From Aerococcaceae bacterium DSM 111021 (GTDB lineage Bacteria; Bacillota; Bacilli; Lactobacillales; Aerococcaceae), in the NCBI GenBank assembly GCA_020112395.1, contig JACCEK010000001.1:434001-498000 (forward strand): 64,000 nucleotides of DNA. Direction: 5' to 3'. Position numbers and translations under genes: made by a program. Positions 45,598 through 55,284 of the stretch are shown piece after piece (the stretch's first letter is position 1; each line of letters begins with the position of its first letter). The notes under the pieces are model-generated. The model had not been told where the DNA came from, ran no database searches, and saw only the letters and a program-made list of their open reading frames with translations.

Positions 45598-46956
45598 ATG
45601 TTAGATATGCAAAATGTAATTGAAACAGTTTCAATGATTAAAGAAGACAATTTAGATATTCGCACAATCACAATGGGTATATCCCTTGCTGATTGTGCGG
45701 ACGGCGATATCGACCGTTCGTGTGAAAAGGTTTACAACAAAATTTATAGCTCTGCTAAAGATTTAGTTAAAACTGGTGAGAAAATTGAAGAAATATTTGG
45801 TATTCCGATTGTAAACAAACGCATCTCGGTTACACCTATTTCTCAGCTACTCGCTGCATCCGGTGGGGATCCATTAAAATATGCACGTGTATTAGATAAA
45901 GTAGCACAGGATATCGGTGTAAATTATATTGGTGGCTATTCTGCTTTAGTACATAAAGGCTTTAGTAAAGGTGATTTAGAATTAATCCAATCAATTCCCC
46001 AAGCAATGGCCGAAACTAATCATGTATGTTCTTCTGTAAATATCGGTTCAACTCGTGCGGGAATTAATATGGACGCCGTCGCTATGATGGGTAAAGTTGT
46101 TCGTGAAGCAGCAGAGTTAACACAAGATAATGAGTGTATGGGTGCTTCTAAAATCGTCGTATTCTGTAACGCTGTTGAAGATAATCCATTCATGGCTGGT
46201 GCATTCCATGGTGCTGGAGAGCCTGATGTTGTTATTAACGTTGGAGTATCTGGTCCTGGAGTGGTGCGTAATGCCTTAGCGAATCTTGATAAAAAAGCTT
46301 CACTTGAAGTAGTAGCCGATACAATTAAACAAACGGCTTTCAAAGTTACTCGTATGGGGCAATTAGTTGGTACCGAAGCTTCAAAAATGTTAGGTGTACC
46401 ATTCGGTATCGTTGACCTTTCCCTAGCTCCTACACCTGCAGTGGGCGATTCAGTCGCTCATATCTTGGAAGAGATTGGTTTAGATCAAGTTGGAGCACAT
46501 GGTTCGATTGCAACTTTAGCAATGCTAAATGATGCAGTCAAAAAAGGTGGCGTCATGGCCTCTTCTCACGTTGGAGGTTTATCAGGTGCGTTTATCCCTG
46601 TCAGTGAAGATGCTGGTATGATTGCTGCTGCTGCCAATGGGACATTGAACATTGAAACTTTAATGTCGATGACCGCAGTTTGCTCAGTTGGTTTAGATAT
46701 GATTGTCATTTCAGGTACAACGCCACCTGAAGTGATCTCAGCTATTATTGCAGATGAAGCAGCTATAGGTATGATCAATTCTAAAACTACAGCAGTTCGT
46801 GTCATCCCAGCAATTGGACGCTCAGATGATGAATGGTTAGACTTTGGTGGTTTGTTCGGTAAAGGTTCAGTTATGCCTTTAAATCCAACTTCTCCAAAAG
46901 TGTTTATCAATCGTGGCGGACGAATTCCTGCTCCACTTCAAAGTTTAAAAAATTAA
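45598..46956 (+). CDS. UPF0210/DUF711 family protein (PFL-like fold)
   Basis: Large protein related in fold to pyruvate formate-lyase and ribonucleotide reductase barrels, but lacking the catalytic glycyl-radical loop in what can be seen. 452 residues: [54 protein letters not shown] and [16 protein letters not shown]. Function unknown; pairs with the ACT protein upstream. AAGGAG site close to ATG. Confidence 0.93.
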   Translation: MLDMQNVIETVSMIKEDNLDIRTITMGISLADCADGDIDRSCEKVYNKIYSSAKDLVKTGEKIEEIFGIPIVNKRISVTPISQLLAASGGDPLKYARVLDKVAQDIGVNYIGGYSALVHKGFSKGDLELIQSIPQAMAETNHVCSSVNIGSTRAGINMDAVAMMGKVVREAAELTQDNECMGASKIVVFCNAVEDNPFMAGAFHGAGEPDVVINVGVSGPGVVRNALANLDKKASLEVVADTIKQTAFKVTRMGQLVGTEASKMLGVPFGIVDLSLAPTPAVGDSVAHILEEIGLDQVGAHGSIATLAMLNDAVKKGGVMASSHVGGLSGAFIPVSEDAGMIAAAANGTLNIETLMSMTAVCSVGLDMIVISGTTPPEVISAIIADEAAIGMINSKTTAVRVIPAIGRSDDEWLDFGGLFGKGSVMPLNPTSPKVFINRGGRIPAPLQSLKN

Positions 46957-46965
46957 ATTCCCAAG

Positions 46966-46996
46966 GACTTGCTTATTCTGAGCAAGTCTTTTTCTT
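46966..46996 (+). terminator. Terminator of the UPF0237-UPF0210 operon
   Basis: GACTTGCT (46966-46973) / AGCAAGTC (46981-46988), then TTTTTCTTT. Confidence 0.82.
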
Positions 46997-47048
46997 TAGG
47001 CAAAAAATTATCGATTCTCGATATTTGTGAGTGCAATAGATTTAAGAG

Positions 47049-47231
47049 GTGAGTATTGAGGACAGAACGAATAAGATTCTTGGCGCTACCCTATTCGGCG
47101 AAGTATCACATGAAGTTATTAATATTGTTTCGACGGCGATGATTGCTGATATGGATTACACTCAACTCAGAGATCAAATTTTTACACATCCAACTATGGC
47201 TGAAGCCATAAATGATTTATTTAAAATCTAA
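47049..47231 (+). pseudogene. C-terminal remnant of a pyridine nucleotide-disulfide oxidoreductase
   Basis: The 60-codon frame reads NKILGATLFGEVSHEVINIV and continues YTQLRDQIFTHPTMAEAINDLF, which is the dimerisation domain that ends enzymes of the glutathione/mercuric reductase family. An in-frame stop precedes it at 47043 and no FAD or NAD domain is found upstream, so only the last ~58 residues of a ~450-residue enzyme remain. A GTG start and GAGGTG site exist by chance or remnant; translation as a real gene is improbable. Confidence 0.85.
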
Positions 47232-47330
47232 AAGAATAATTAAATGAAAAAACATCCCAAATTTTAATAATTTAGGACGGGTTTCTTTGTTTAGATGAAA
47301 AAATGGAGACTTCCATTTTATAAAATGAAA

Positions 47331-47356
47331 AAGTCCAAGAGTTTCCTCAAGGACTT
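47331..47356 (-). terminator. Terminator of the ABC-2 transporter operon
   Basis: Minus strand AAGTCCTTGAG GAAA CTCTTGGACTT with internal TT/TT mismatch, then TTTTTC, directly after the operon. Confidence 0.8.
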
Positions 47357-47361
47357 AAAGT

Positions 47362-48504
47362 TTATCGTTTACCTGCACGCTTTTGTTGTGATATTGCTAC
47401 ACCTAATAAGGTGAAGACAACGGCGAAGGCTAATAGTAAGCCCCACTCGGTTAATAAATCTGAATACGAATTGATGTCTTTCATGACACTTTGTCTAAAG
47501 TAAAACAAAGGAGAGAAATGAGCAATTCGTTGGATGGCCGTTCCCATAATTTCATAAGGGATGAATAAGCCTGACAAGAATGCGAGTCCCAAACTAATGA
47601 CGGTTGTGAGTCCATTAATAATATTGCGATTGTTCGTGATTGATGTCATTAAAAATGCCATCGATAAGGCTGTTAGAATGAACAAGGTAAGTGAAATAAT
47701 GACTCGAACGTAATCAATCGGAATAGAACTCGGTATATAGAACCAAAGAACTGAGATAGTAACGAGTAGAATTAACCCACCATACGTTATTTGTCCTAAG
47801 ACAACTTGGGTATTATATTTTAGATTTGAAATTCCACTCAAATTAATGCGGTCTTGAATTTTATCAGATTTAATTTCTGACATAGCCATACCAACTGTTC
47901 CAAGTATAATTTGGAGGACAAAGTAACCCACTAATGCAATCCCGGTTGTATAAGCCAAGAGAATGTTTTGATTATCAAGTCCACCAACCATTTCAACTTC
48001 GGCTGTTTCATTCAGAGTTGAATCGAGCTGATTTGTTAACTCTGAGGTATCACTGACTCCAGAAGCGACTCGTTCATTAGCTAAGCGTAAGTAGTTATCT
48101 ACCTCTGTATTAAGCTGCGCACTACTCATATCACGTTCATTCAAAAGTAACTCAACTTGGCCCGCTTGTCCATTTATTACTAATTCTTCAAAATCTTGAG
48201 GAATATATAACATCCCCTGGTAAGTTCCAGAAAAGACTTCATTTTCAACGTCTTCAATAGTGACATCGGAAAGCATTTCTACTTCATGCGATGCGCTCAA
48301 GTAATCAACTAAATGCTCGCTCAGTTGATCGTCACTGTGGTTCACAACTGCAATATCTAAGGTTACACTTGAGAATTCTTGATTTTCACCTGCTTCTGGT
48401 TGTCCAATGGCTACAAATACGAAACCAAGGAAAATAAGGAAGTAAATAATCAGCTCTTTCCAATAGGTTGAGAAGATGTGGATGATCATTTTATAGATGG
48501 TCAT
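47362..48504 (-). CDS. ABC-2 type permease (last gene of operon)
   Basis: Membrane subunit of an exporter of the ABC-2 superfamily. 380 residues: N-terminal helix about 13-33, a large extracytoplasmic loop rich in Glu/Ser, then five or so C-terminal helices with an NIINGLTTVISLGLAFLSGLFIP segment characteristic of this family (linearmycin/lantibiotic-type exporters). Overlaps its sister permease by 14 bp. Together with the ATPase it forms an A-B-C operon often controlled by a neighbouring two-component system. Confidence 0.88.
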   Translation of the reverse strand: MTIYKMIIHIFSTYWKELIIYFLIFLGFVFVAIGQPEAGENQEFSSVTLDIAVVNHSDDQLSEHLVDYLSASHEVEMLSDVTIEDVENEVFSGTYQGMLYIPQDFEELVINGQAGQVELLLNERDMSSAQLNTEVDNYLRLANERVASGVSDTSELTNQLDSTLNETAEVEMVGGLDNQNILLAYTTGIALVGYFVLQIILGTVGMAMSEIKSDKIQDRINLSGISNLKYNTQVVLGQITYGGLILLVTISVLWFYIPSSIPIDYVRVIISLTLFILTALSMAFLMTSITNNRNIINGLTTVISLGLAFLSGLFIPYEIMGTAIQRIAHFSPLFYFRQSVMKDINSYSDLLTEWGLLLAFAVVFTLLGVAISQQKRAGKR

Positions 48505-49558
48505 AACGTTTCCCCCTTAAGTAATAAACTGAGAATGTAAACATAAGTATGATATAAACTACCATAATCAAGATACCTTGTGAAAGAATGGTCGTGTCAT
48601 TCAGTAAATTGATGCGGTAGAAATTCTCAGTAATAATGTTTACTGGATTAATTTTGTTGAACCATGGAATCCTGTTGTTTACAAATTGCTTCACACCAGT
48701 CACCATTCCCCCAGAGATGAAGGTTAAAATCAGCGCTAATGCGACAACGATTTGAGTTTTTCCATCAATCTTCAACTTTGGAACAAGTCCGACAACAATT
48801 CCCAGCATAATCCCGAAAATATTCCCAAGGAAAATAAGCAGGAAACTATAACCGAAATGATTCACGACTTGAATTCCGAGCACATATTGGATATAGACAA
48901 TTAAGATGATATTCGCAGCAAAGTTTACGAGAACAGCATTTAAAGCATTTAACCCAATATAGCGATAGCGTTTTAATGGTGTGATGGTCAACCGTGATGC
49001 GAGTGAACTTAAGGGAGCTAGAATTTCAGTTGAGATTTGCACGCCATAAAATCCCCCGTATAAACTAACCATTGCGATTAAACCAAAGAACATAATCACG
49101 ATAAACGAACCAGGTGTCGATTCCATTTTGACAAATTCCGTAGTGTAATCTATGTTCAACGCATCCAATCCCATCGCTGTGGTTTGTTTCACTTGATCCA
49201 TGATACTTTTGACGATGGATGTATTAACATTACTTTCATTCATTAATAAGTTACCATCTTGCTTTACATAGACTTCTATTTCTTCTGCTTCCAACAGTTC
49301 TCTTGCCTCTTCTTCGCTCATCGTCGTCACATCGAGAACTTCTATGTCAGACAAAATTTCGCCGTAACTGTAAAAGGGAGTTGATTCAGTTGTCACTCCA
49401 ATAGGTACAGCTTCTATGTCACCTTCAATTAAACCTGATGATGCGAAGAAATACAGAGAAGCAAGAATTAGCGGCAAACCAAAAGTATAAAATAATATAT
49501 CTGGTGTTCGAATAAATCTCAGAAAATAATACTTTAGTTGCGTTAGCGCTACTCTCAT
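48491..49558 (-). CDS. ABC-2 type permease (middle gene of operon)
   Basis: Second membrane subunit, 355 residues, same topology (N-terminal helix 18-42, periplasm-facing loop, C-terminal helices with GGFYGVQISTEILAPLSS). Start overlaps the ATPase gene stop by 4 bp; end overlaps the last permease by 14 bp, so the three are translationally linked. The substrate is unknown; close families export antimicrobial peptides or lipids. Confidence 0.88.
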   Translation of the reverse strand: MRVALTQLKYYFLRFIRTPDILFYTFGLPLILASLYFFASSGLIEGDIEAVPIGVTTESTPFYSYGEILSDIEVLDVTTMSEEEARELLEAEEIEVYVKQDGNLLMNESNVNTSIVKSIMDQVKQTTAMGLDALNIDYTTEFVKMESTPGSFIVIMFFGLIAMVSLYGGFYGVQISTEILAPLSSLASRLTITPLKRYRYIGLNALNAVLVNFAANIILIVYIQYVLGIQVVNHFGYSFLLIFLGNIFGIMLGIVVGLVPKLKIDGKTQIVVALALILTFISGGMVTGVKQFVNNRIPWFNKINPVNIITENFYRINLLNDTTILSQGILIMVVYIILMFTFSVYYLRGKRYDHL

Positions 49559-50505
49559 TGGTCACGCAGCTCCTTCCCAGTCAGTTCTAAGAAGATTGAA
49601 TTTAAATCTGGCATTTGACTATATAATTGGGTATAAGACAATTCATGTTCTTCAATGAATTTTACTAATTGAACGACATGATTATTTCCTTCGTCAAAGA
49701 CGAGTCGCCATTTGTTTTTACCTGTCTTCTCAATCGTATTGAGATTTGGTAATTCTTTCATTTCGTCAATTTGTTCGGGACTAATATCAAACAATTCGAT
49801 ATTAATAATCTCGCCTTGATTCACTTTTTGTTGTAATTGTTCTAAAGTCCCATCAGCAATGTTTTGACCTGAGTCCATAATCACAACGCGATCACTAATT
49901 TGCTCCGCTTCGTCCAAGTAGTGCGTTGTATACACGATGGTGGCGCCATTTTCATTCAAGCGTTTTATCCCTTCCAAGATAAAATTACGACTTTGAGCAT
50001 CAACCGCAACTGTTGGCTCATCCATAAAAATCAAATCTGGTTGGTGAGCGATTCCACAGGCTATATTTAAACGCCGTTTTAACCCTCCACTTAATTTCTT
50101 TGGAATAAATTTGCTGTATTTATCTAATTCTACAAACTTAATTGCTTCATTAACTAAACGACGGCGCTCAGCTTTATCTTCAATATATAAACCACAAAAG
50201 AAATCAATATTCTCAAATACTGTCAATTCTTCGAACAAAGCAACATCCTGAGGCACCACGCCTATTCGTTGCTTAATTTTATAGCTGTTAGGTTTTAATT
50301 CTTCTCCAAATACATCGATCTCACCTTTATCATAAGTGAGTAAGCCGAGTATCGAATTAATTAATGTCGTCTTACCACACCCATTTGGACCAAGTAAGCC
50401 AAGGATTTCACCTTTATATACCGATAAATTAAAATGATCTAAGGCAACCAATTTGCCGTAACGTTTTACAAGTTGTTTTACTTCTACTGCAATATTATCT
50501 GTCAT
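49555..50505 (-). CDS. ABC transporter ATP-binding protein (first gene of operon)
   Basis: ATPase of the DrrA/NatA/BcrA type. 316 residues: Walker A GLLGPNGCGKTTLINS, Q-loop GVVPQDVALFEEL, signature KLSGGLKRRLNIACG, Walker B PDLIFMDEPTVAVDAQSR and H-loop TTHYLDEAEQ. Start chosen at ATG 50505, eight bases from AAGGAG, rather than the in-frame GTG upstream. First gene of the exporter; divergent from the histidine kinase at 50646. Confidence 0.94.
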   Translation of the reverse strand: MTDNIAVEVKQLVKRYGKLVALDHFNLSVYKGEILGLLGPNGCGKTTLINSILGLLTYDKGEIDVFGEELKPNSYKIKQRIGVVPQDVALFEELTVFENIDFFCGLYIEDKAERRRLVNEAIKFVELDKYSKFIPKKLSGGLKRRLNIACGIAHQPDLIFMDEPTVAVDAQSRNFILEGIKRLNENGATIVYTTHYLDEAEQISDRVVIMDSGQNIADGTLEQLQQKVNQGEIINIELFDISPEQIDEMKELPNLNTIEKTGKNKWRLVFDEGNNHVVQLVKFIEEHELSYTQLYSQMPDLNSIFLELTGKELRDQ

Positions 50506-50567
50506 TTTTTTCACTCCTTACTTGATTTGTTAACTTAAGTATAAAGGTATATTCTTTCATGCAGTAG

Positions 50568-50616
50568 TGTCATTGCGCTAATTTTGATATGACATTTGTC
50601 ATGAGTTTGGTAGAAT
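50568..50616. promoter_or_regulatory. Divergent promoters with shared ATGACA motifs between the ABC-2 operon and the kinase
   Basis: Plus: ATGACA (50589-50594), 16-bp spacer, TAGAAT (50611-50616) toward the kinase. Minus: ATGACA (50573-50568), 16-bp spacer, TATACC toward the exporter. The plus -35 overlaps a 14-bp palindrome ATGACATTTGTCAT (50589-50602). The symmetry suggests one regulator acting on both promoters. Confidence 0.6.
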
Positions 50617-50645
50617 GAAAGAAATATCAAATAAAGGAGGCGGCT

Positions 50646-51707
50646 ATGAGAAGTAAAACATTTATTATAGAGGCTTTATGGATGCTCTTAATTACACTCA
50701 GTTTGCGATTAATGATGACACAAGATGAAATTATAACGATTGTTTTAGAATCACTATTATCCATTTGCTTCATTGCATTAAGTGGAATCATTGTCACTAA
50801 GCGGATTCGGATTATATTAAATATAGTTGTTAGTCTCTTAGGTGTACTCGTCGCTCCATCATATATTTTGTTATTACCGCTTGTATACTTATTGACTTTT
50901 GATATTGGTTTTTACAGTCTATTGGTACTCCTACTGGCTTTCATCATTAATCCAGGGAGTTATTATATGTTATTGATTGGGGTTTTAGGGGTATATATCG
51001 CTGATCAAAGTCAACAAATCATTCAACAACAAGCCACGTTAAATGAAGTGAGAGATACGTTAACAGAAGAACAATTACGGATGAAAAATCAAATGAAAGA
51101 TTTGATTCAATCTAACCAAAAAGACATCGATATTAGCATCTTGTCTGAGCGTAATCGGATTTCGAATGAACTACATGATGCGATTGGGCACTCGCTCGCC
51201 CGAAGTATTATTCAAATTGAAGCGATAATAATTGTGAATAATAATGAGAAAATTGAAAAGCAACTCAATCAACTGCAAATTAATTTACGGCACGGAATGG
51301 ATGACATTCGCCATACCATTCACCATATCCACCATGAAAGTCTAGACTTTGAAGTCAGTATTGACAATATGCGTGAGGAATTCGCACCGCTGATGATTAA
51401 TTTTGATCTGCATACTGAAACTGAATTTAAATATAATCAGAAGAAAGATATCTTGTCGATTATTCGTGAAGCGATCATTAATAGTATTAAGCATTCTAAT
51501 AGCACGCAAATGAATATCATCCTCCAAGAATTTCCAGAGCATAATAAATTGCTGATTAAAGATAATGGTACGGATTACGATGAGAATCAAGATCCTTCTG
51601 AAGGCATGGGCAAGACAATTATTCGCCAGATTGCTAATAAATACAATGCCCCCATCCTCTTCTACTATCAAAATGGGTATATTGTTCAGATGAACTTGCC
51701 CAAATAA
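50646..51707 (+). CDS. Orphan sensor histidine kinase (DesK/HisKA_3 class)
   Basis: 353 residues: five or six membrane helices in the first 125 residues with very short loops (intramembrane sensing), a coiled-coil linker with many Gln/Leu, HisKA_3 helix ERNRISNELHDAIGHSLARS (phospho-His in ELHD), and HATPase domain with IREAIINSIKHSNS (N box) and a GMGKTIIRQI G box. The usual partner response regulator is not adjacent; the divergent ABC-2 operon is the evident target. AAAGGAGG site. Orphan regulator at 41803 is the best local candidate partner (inference). Confidence 0.9.
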   Translation: MRSKTFIIEALWMLLITLSLRLMMTQDEIITIVLESLLSICFIALSGIIVTKRIRIILNIVVSLLGVLVAPSYILLLPLVYLLTFDIGFYSLLVLLLAFIINPGSYYMLLIGVLGVYIADQSQQIIQQQATLNEVRDTLTEEQLRMKNQMKDLIQSNQKDIDISILSERNRISNELHDAIGHSLARSIIQIEAIIIVNNNEKIEKQLNQLQINLRHGMDDIRHTIHHIHHESLDFEVSIDNMREEFAPLMINFDLHTETEFKYNQKKDILSIIREAIINSIKHSNSTQMNIILQEFPEHNKLLIKDNGTDYDENQDPSEGMGKTIIRQIANKYNAPILFYYQNGYIVQMNLPK

Positions 51708-51711
51708 AAAA

Positions 51712-51750
51712 ATCTGATAGATTCCTTTTTGAGGAATTTATCAGATATTT
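51712..51750. terminator. Terminator between kinase and secreted-protein gene
   Basis: ATCTGATA.ATTCC / GGAA.TTATCAGAT stem with T-rich tails, convergent genes. Confidence 0.78.
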
Positions 51751-51768
51751 TTATTAGCTTTCATATAA

Positions 51769-52326
51769 CTACTCCTCTAACACAAAGTTATAGGAATTAT
51801 ATTCAAGTGTACTATCTTCTGCACGGTTGAACTCAATGAGGTCTTCATTAAACAGTTTTACACGAATCATCTCATCAGACTCGACAATCTCAGGGTTATA
51901 AATAATGAATACGACATTCCCTATAGGGTCAATCGATGAATATATTCCGGATGACGCATGTTGAATTTGTTGAATCACATTAAAAACAGTCGGATTTTTT
52001 TCTAAATCAAGTTGATCTTCAATCGCGTTAAAGCTAATTCCTAACTCATCTTGTAAAACTTGTAAAGCATCAGACTCGGCATTTGGATCCACTTGAGCAA
52101 GCAAGGCTTCATCTGTATGCTTAGATAATAATAGTATAATTTCCCTTGCCTCAGTTGCTTCATTATTTACTGTTATTTGAACATTGTCTGGCGTAAAGAC
52201 AATATGACTGATCGGACTTTCTTCATTATCACTGACATAACTTTGATTATCGTTGGCAGAGACGGGTGTTTGACAGATTACTAATAGTGACACAACTAGC
52301 ATGACGTACTTAACTATTTTTTTCAT
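51769..52326 (-). CDS. Secreted protein of unknown function
   Basis: Not recognised. 185 residues with a signal peptide MKKIVKYVMLVVSLLVICQTPVSA, probable cleavage after residue 24 (VSA-ND). The mature part is acidic, with repeated beta-strand-like stretches (HIVFTPDNVQITVNN, NVVFIIYNPEIV); no lipobox or anchor is seen. Not in an operon with neighbours; function unknown. Confidence 0.8.
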   Translation of the reverse strand: MKKIVKYVMLVVSLLVICQTPVSANDNQSYVSDNEESPISHIVFTPDNVQITVNNEATEAREIILLLSKHTDEALLAQVDPNAESDALQVLQDELGISFNAIEDQLDLEKNPTVFNVIQQIQHASSGIYSSIDPIGNVVFIIYNPEIVESDEMIRVKLFNEDLIEFNRAEDSTLEYNSYNFVLEE

Positions 52327-52486
52327 TAGAATATACAGCTCCTCTATAATTCGTATAAAAAACTAAACCTTCGTATCAAGTAACTTAACAGATGCCTAAC
52401 GCAAACAATAAAAACGGTTAATATTGTTATGTTAATTTTACACTATATATTATATTTTTTACAGATTTTATTAATTTTTATCCAAA

Positions 52487-52521
52487 AAAAATATCAGCAA
52501 GAATAATCTCGCTGATACCAA
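52487..52521 (-). terminator. Terminator of the YfcC-M20 operon
   Basis: Minus strand TATCAGC / GCTGATA with loop, then TTTTTTTT, right after the M20 gene. Confidence 0.85.
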
Positions 52522-52538
52522 AACTCAAAAATATTAAA

Positions 52539-53714
52539 TTAGTTTACTTTTTCAATCTTGTTAAATTCTTCTGTAATTTCTCCAAGTAGTTCTGGTTGTG
52601 TAATCACATCATATCCTGTACGAGCAAGTATTTCTACAGTGCGCATCATAGCTTGGTAACCAAACTCTGTACGAGTGGCTTCACGGAATTCTACTGTATG
52701 GCCTGTAGTTGGTTTACCTTCCGTAATATCATAATAAGAGTGAATGGCTGGAACAACTTGACTAACATTACCCATATCAATCGAACCTGATAAGTCATCT
52801 CCACCGTCAATCATTTCAATACCTAATGCTTTCGCATTTTCGTTGTATGTGTCACTTAACTTTTGGTTCGTGATCATATTGAAGTATGATTTTTCGAAGT
52901 AATTATATTTCATAGTACATCCTGTTGCAGCCGCTGCTGCTTCTGCACTTTTAATAACCATTGCTTTGACTTCTTGTAAGTAGTTAATATCTAATGAACG
53001 AACGTAGAATTGAACACGCGTATATTCTGGAATAATATTCGCTGCCACTCCCCCTTCAACAATTATTCCGTGCACTCGTGCATCTGGACGTAATTGTTGA
53101 CGACTGGCATTCACTAAGTTGAACATGTTGATTGCAGCATCTAAAGCATTAATCCCTTCCCAAGGTGCTCCAGCAGCATGGGCTGTTTTACCAAAGAATT
53201 CAAATTCTAAAGCTTCCATCGCTAATGATACATTACTCATCAAGTTTTGGTCTGATGGATGTGTACATAACGCAATGTCTATATTATCAAATGTATCCGC
53301 ATTGGCCATGTCTACTTTTACACCATCTGTTTCTTCAGCAGGTGTACCTAATACTACGACACGTCCACCCGTTTCTTCCAATACTTTAGATAAAGCAATT
53401 CCAGCCCCTGTATCTACAGTTCCAAGCATGTTGTGGCCACATCCGTGTCCAATTCCTGGTAAGGCATCGTATTCTGATAAGTATGCAATCGTTGGCCCTG
53501 GCTTGTTTGAATCGAAAGTCGCTCTAAAAGCAGTATCGAATCCTAAATAAGGATATTCAACATCAAAACCATGTTTCTTTAACAAGTTAACATGAGCTTG
53601 TGATGATTTGTATTCATTCAATCCTAATTCTGGATTCTCATAAATATAATCACTTAACCCCTGTAATTCCTCGCGCATTCCTGTAACGATTTCGTGTAAT
53701 TGTTCTTTTGACAT
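52539..53714 (-). CDS. M20 family amidohydrolase/dipeptidase (AbgB/PM20D2-like)
   Basis: Metal-dependent hydrolase of the M20 family, 391 residues, cleaving amide or peptide bonds of small acylated amino acids or dipeptides. Visible: AYLSEYDALPGIGHGCGHN with metal ligands, LGTPAEETDGVKVDMA, ALCTHPS, FFGKTAHAAGAPWEGINAL and SGSIDMGNVSQVVPAIHSYY. This pattern is close to AbgB (p-aminobenzoyl-glutamate) and PM20D2 (beta-alanyl-lysine) hydrolases. The start at 53714 has GAGAGGGG upstream. In an operon with a YfcC permease behind a lysine-riboswitch candidate, so the substrate may contain lysine (inference). Confidence 0.88.
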   Translation of the reverse strand: MSKEQLHEIVTGMREELQGLSDYIYENPELGLNEYKSSQAHVNLLKKHGFDVEYPYLGFDTAFRATFDSNKPGPTIAYLSEYDALPGIGHGCGHNMLGTVDTGAGIALSKVLEETGGRVVVLGTPAEETDGVKVDMANADTFDNIDIALCTHPSDQNLMSNVSLAMEALEFEFFGKTAHAAGAPWEGINALDAAINMFNLVNASRQQLRPDARVHGIIVEGGVAANIIPEYTRVQFYVRSLDINYLQEVKAMVIKSAEAAAAATGCTMKYNYFEKSYFNMITNQKLSDTYNENAKALGIEMIDGGDDLSGSIDMGNVSQVVPAIHSYYDITEGKPTTGHTVEFREATRTEFGYQAMMRTVEILARTGYDVITQPELLGEITEEFNKIEKVN

Positions 53715-53739
53715 ATAAATTTCCCCTCTCGATATTTTT

Positions 53740-55158
53740 TTAGAACGGCCCGTAGCCAACTAATTGTGCAAAGATAATAAAGATTAAACCGATTGCCAAC
53801 CAAATTCCCATTAATGGCATCGCGAATTTCACCCATTTTTTATAAGGGATATTCGCAATGGCTAATTGAGCCATCAAGATACCTGACATTGGCATAATTG
53901 AATCTAGGAAACCATTCCCTAATTGGTAACTTAATACAGCTGTCTGGCGTGTAACGTCTAATGCATCTGCTAATGGCACCATAATTGGCATCGTCACAGC
54001 TGCTTGCCCGCTACCTGAACTAATAAAGAAGTTAATAATAATTTGAACGATATACATTCCGGCAGCTGATAGTACCGCTGGTAAGTTAGATATTGCTCCT
54101 GTTAAACTATTAATCAATGTATCTAAGATCATCGAATCTTCCATAATAATCACTAGACTTTGTGCTAATCCAACAATTAACGCTGCATACATCATATCTT
54201 TAGCACCTTCAATGAAGTTATCAGCTAACTCGTCTGCTTTCATTCCGTAGATTAAACCACTCAGTAAGCCCATTCCTAAGAATACTGCTCCAATTTCTGT
54301 AATAAACCAGCCTAAACTCATCACACCGTAAGCAATAATCACAAAGCCTCCGACGAAAACAGCTGCGATTATTTTTTGTTTCGTTGTAAACTCAATATTA
54401 TCTGCTGAGTTTAAGTCTTGATAATCTGAATGACTTCTAGCTGCCATTTCTTCATCGTAGACGATACTATTCGATAAGTCTGCTTTCACTCGCTTACCAT
54501 ATAGAATTAAGTATAATGACGTTACAATCCATAAGACTATAAACAGTACTAATCTTAATTCAATCCCCGAAAATAGGGGTAATTCAGCAATAGATTGTGC
54601 AACCCCAACAGAGAATGGATTCATAAAACCAGAGGTGAATCCAACACCCGCTCCAAGTCCAATCATTCCTACCCCGATTAATGAGTCATAACCAATCGCT
54701 CGAGCTAAAGATACACCTAATGCGATGAAGACGATTGTCTCTTCACTTAGCCCAATCGTTGATCCAGCTAGTCCCATTATTAATACGACAACTGGAATAA
54801 CTAAAGCCTCTTTCCCTTTTAACGAACTAACGATTCGGCTTAATGCCGCTTCGATCATGCCCGTTTTATTAATGATTAAGAATGCTCCACCCGTCACAAA
54901 CAAGAAGTAAGAAATATCTTGTGTTCTAGCAAACCCTCTAGGAATACTCTTCAACACTTCAAAAATCCCTTGTGGATTACGTGCAACGTGGGCAAAAGAA
55001 TCCGGATTAATAATCTCACGCTCACCGACCATCACTCTTTCGAATTGCCCTGCTGGAACTATCCATGATAATATCGCCGCAATAATAATAAAACTAAACA
55101 ACAGTACGTAAGTATGTGGCATGCGGACTTTTCCTAATGCCTTGAATATATTTTTCAC
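53740..55158 (-). CDS. YfcC family permease
   Basis: Polytopic transporter of the YfcC/DcuC-related ion-transporter superfamily, 472 residues, about 12 membrane helices. Hallmarks: MPHTYVLLFSFIIIAAILSWIVPAG, GLSEETIVFIALGVSLARAIGYD, GVGFTSGFMNPFSVGVAQSIA and FFISSGSGQAAVTMPIMVPLAD. Family members carry dicarboxylates, basic amino acids or peptides; substrate unknown. Starts with GTG, with GGAGG six bases upstream. Expression is likely controlled by the riboswitch at 55285-55493. Gap to the M20 gene is 25 bp. Confidence 0.87.
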   Translation of the reverse strand: MKNIFKALGKVRMPHTYVLLFSFIIIAAILSWIVPAGQFERVMVGEREIINPDSFAHVARNPQGIFEVLKSIPRGFARTQDISYFLFVTGGAFLIINKTGMIEAALSRIVSSLKGKEALVIPVVVLIMGLAGSTIGLSEETIVFIALGVSLARAIGYDSLIGVGMIGLGAGVGFTSGFMNPFSVGVAQSIAELPLFSGIELRLVLFIVLWIVTSLYLILYGKRVKADLSNSIVYDEEMAARSHSDYQDLNSADNIEFTTKQKIIAAVFVGGFVIIAYGVMSLGWFITEIGAVFLGMGLLSGLIYGMKADELADNFIEGAKDMMYAALIVGLAQSLVIIMEDSMILDTLINSLTGAISNLPAVLSAAGMYIVQIIINFFISSGSGQAAVTMPIMVPLADALDVTRQTAVLSYQLGNGFLDSIMPMSGILMAQLAIANIPYKKWVKFAMPLMGIWLAIGLIFIIFAQLVGYGPF

Positions 55159-55188
55159 TTTTTTCCTCCAATTATTTCGAACACGTTT

Positions 55189-55230
55189 TTACAGATTGAT
55201 CATGAGTTTCTTTTTGAAGCAGTGTTTCAC
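55189..55230 (-). CDS. Possible 13-codon leader peptide between riboswitch and permease
   Basis: A GTG-started frame reading MKHCFKKKLMINL behind GAGGAG (nine bases), stop TAA. Contains three consecutive Lys. It sits after the riboswitch terminator and before the permease, so if real it would be translated only on read-through. Codons are few and chance cannot be excluded. Confidence 0.3.
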   Translation of the reverse strand: MKHCFKKKLMINL

Positions 55231-55284
55231 ACCTTTAAACTCCTCAATTCACTATATCTATACACTTTTACAAAAAATGTATAT

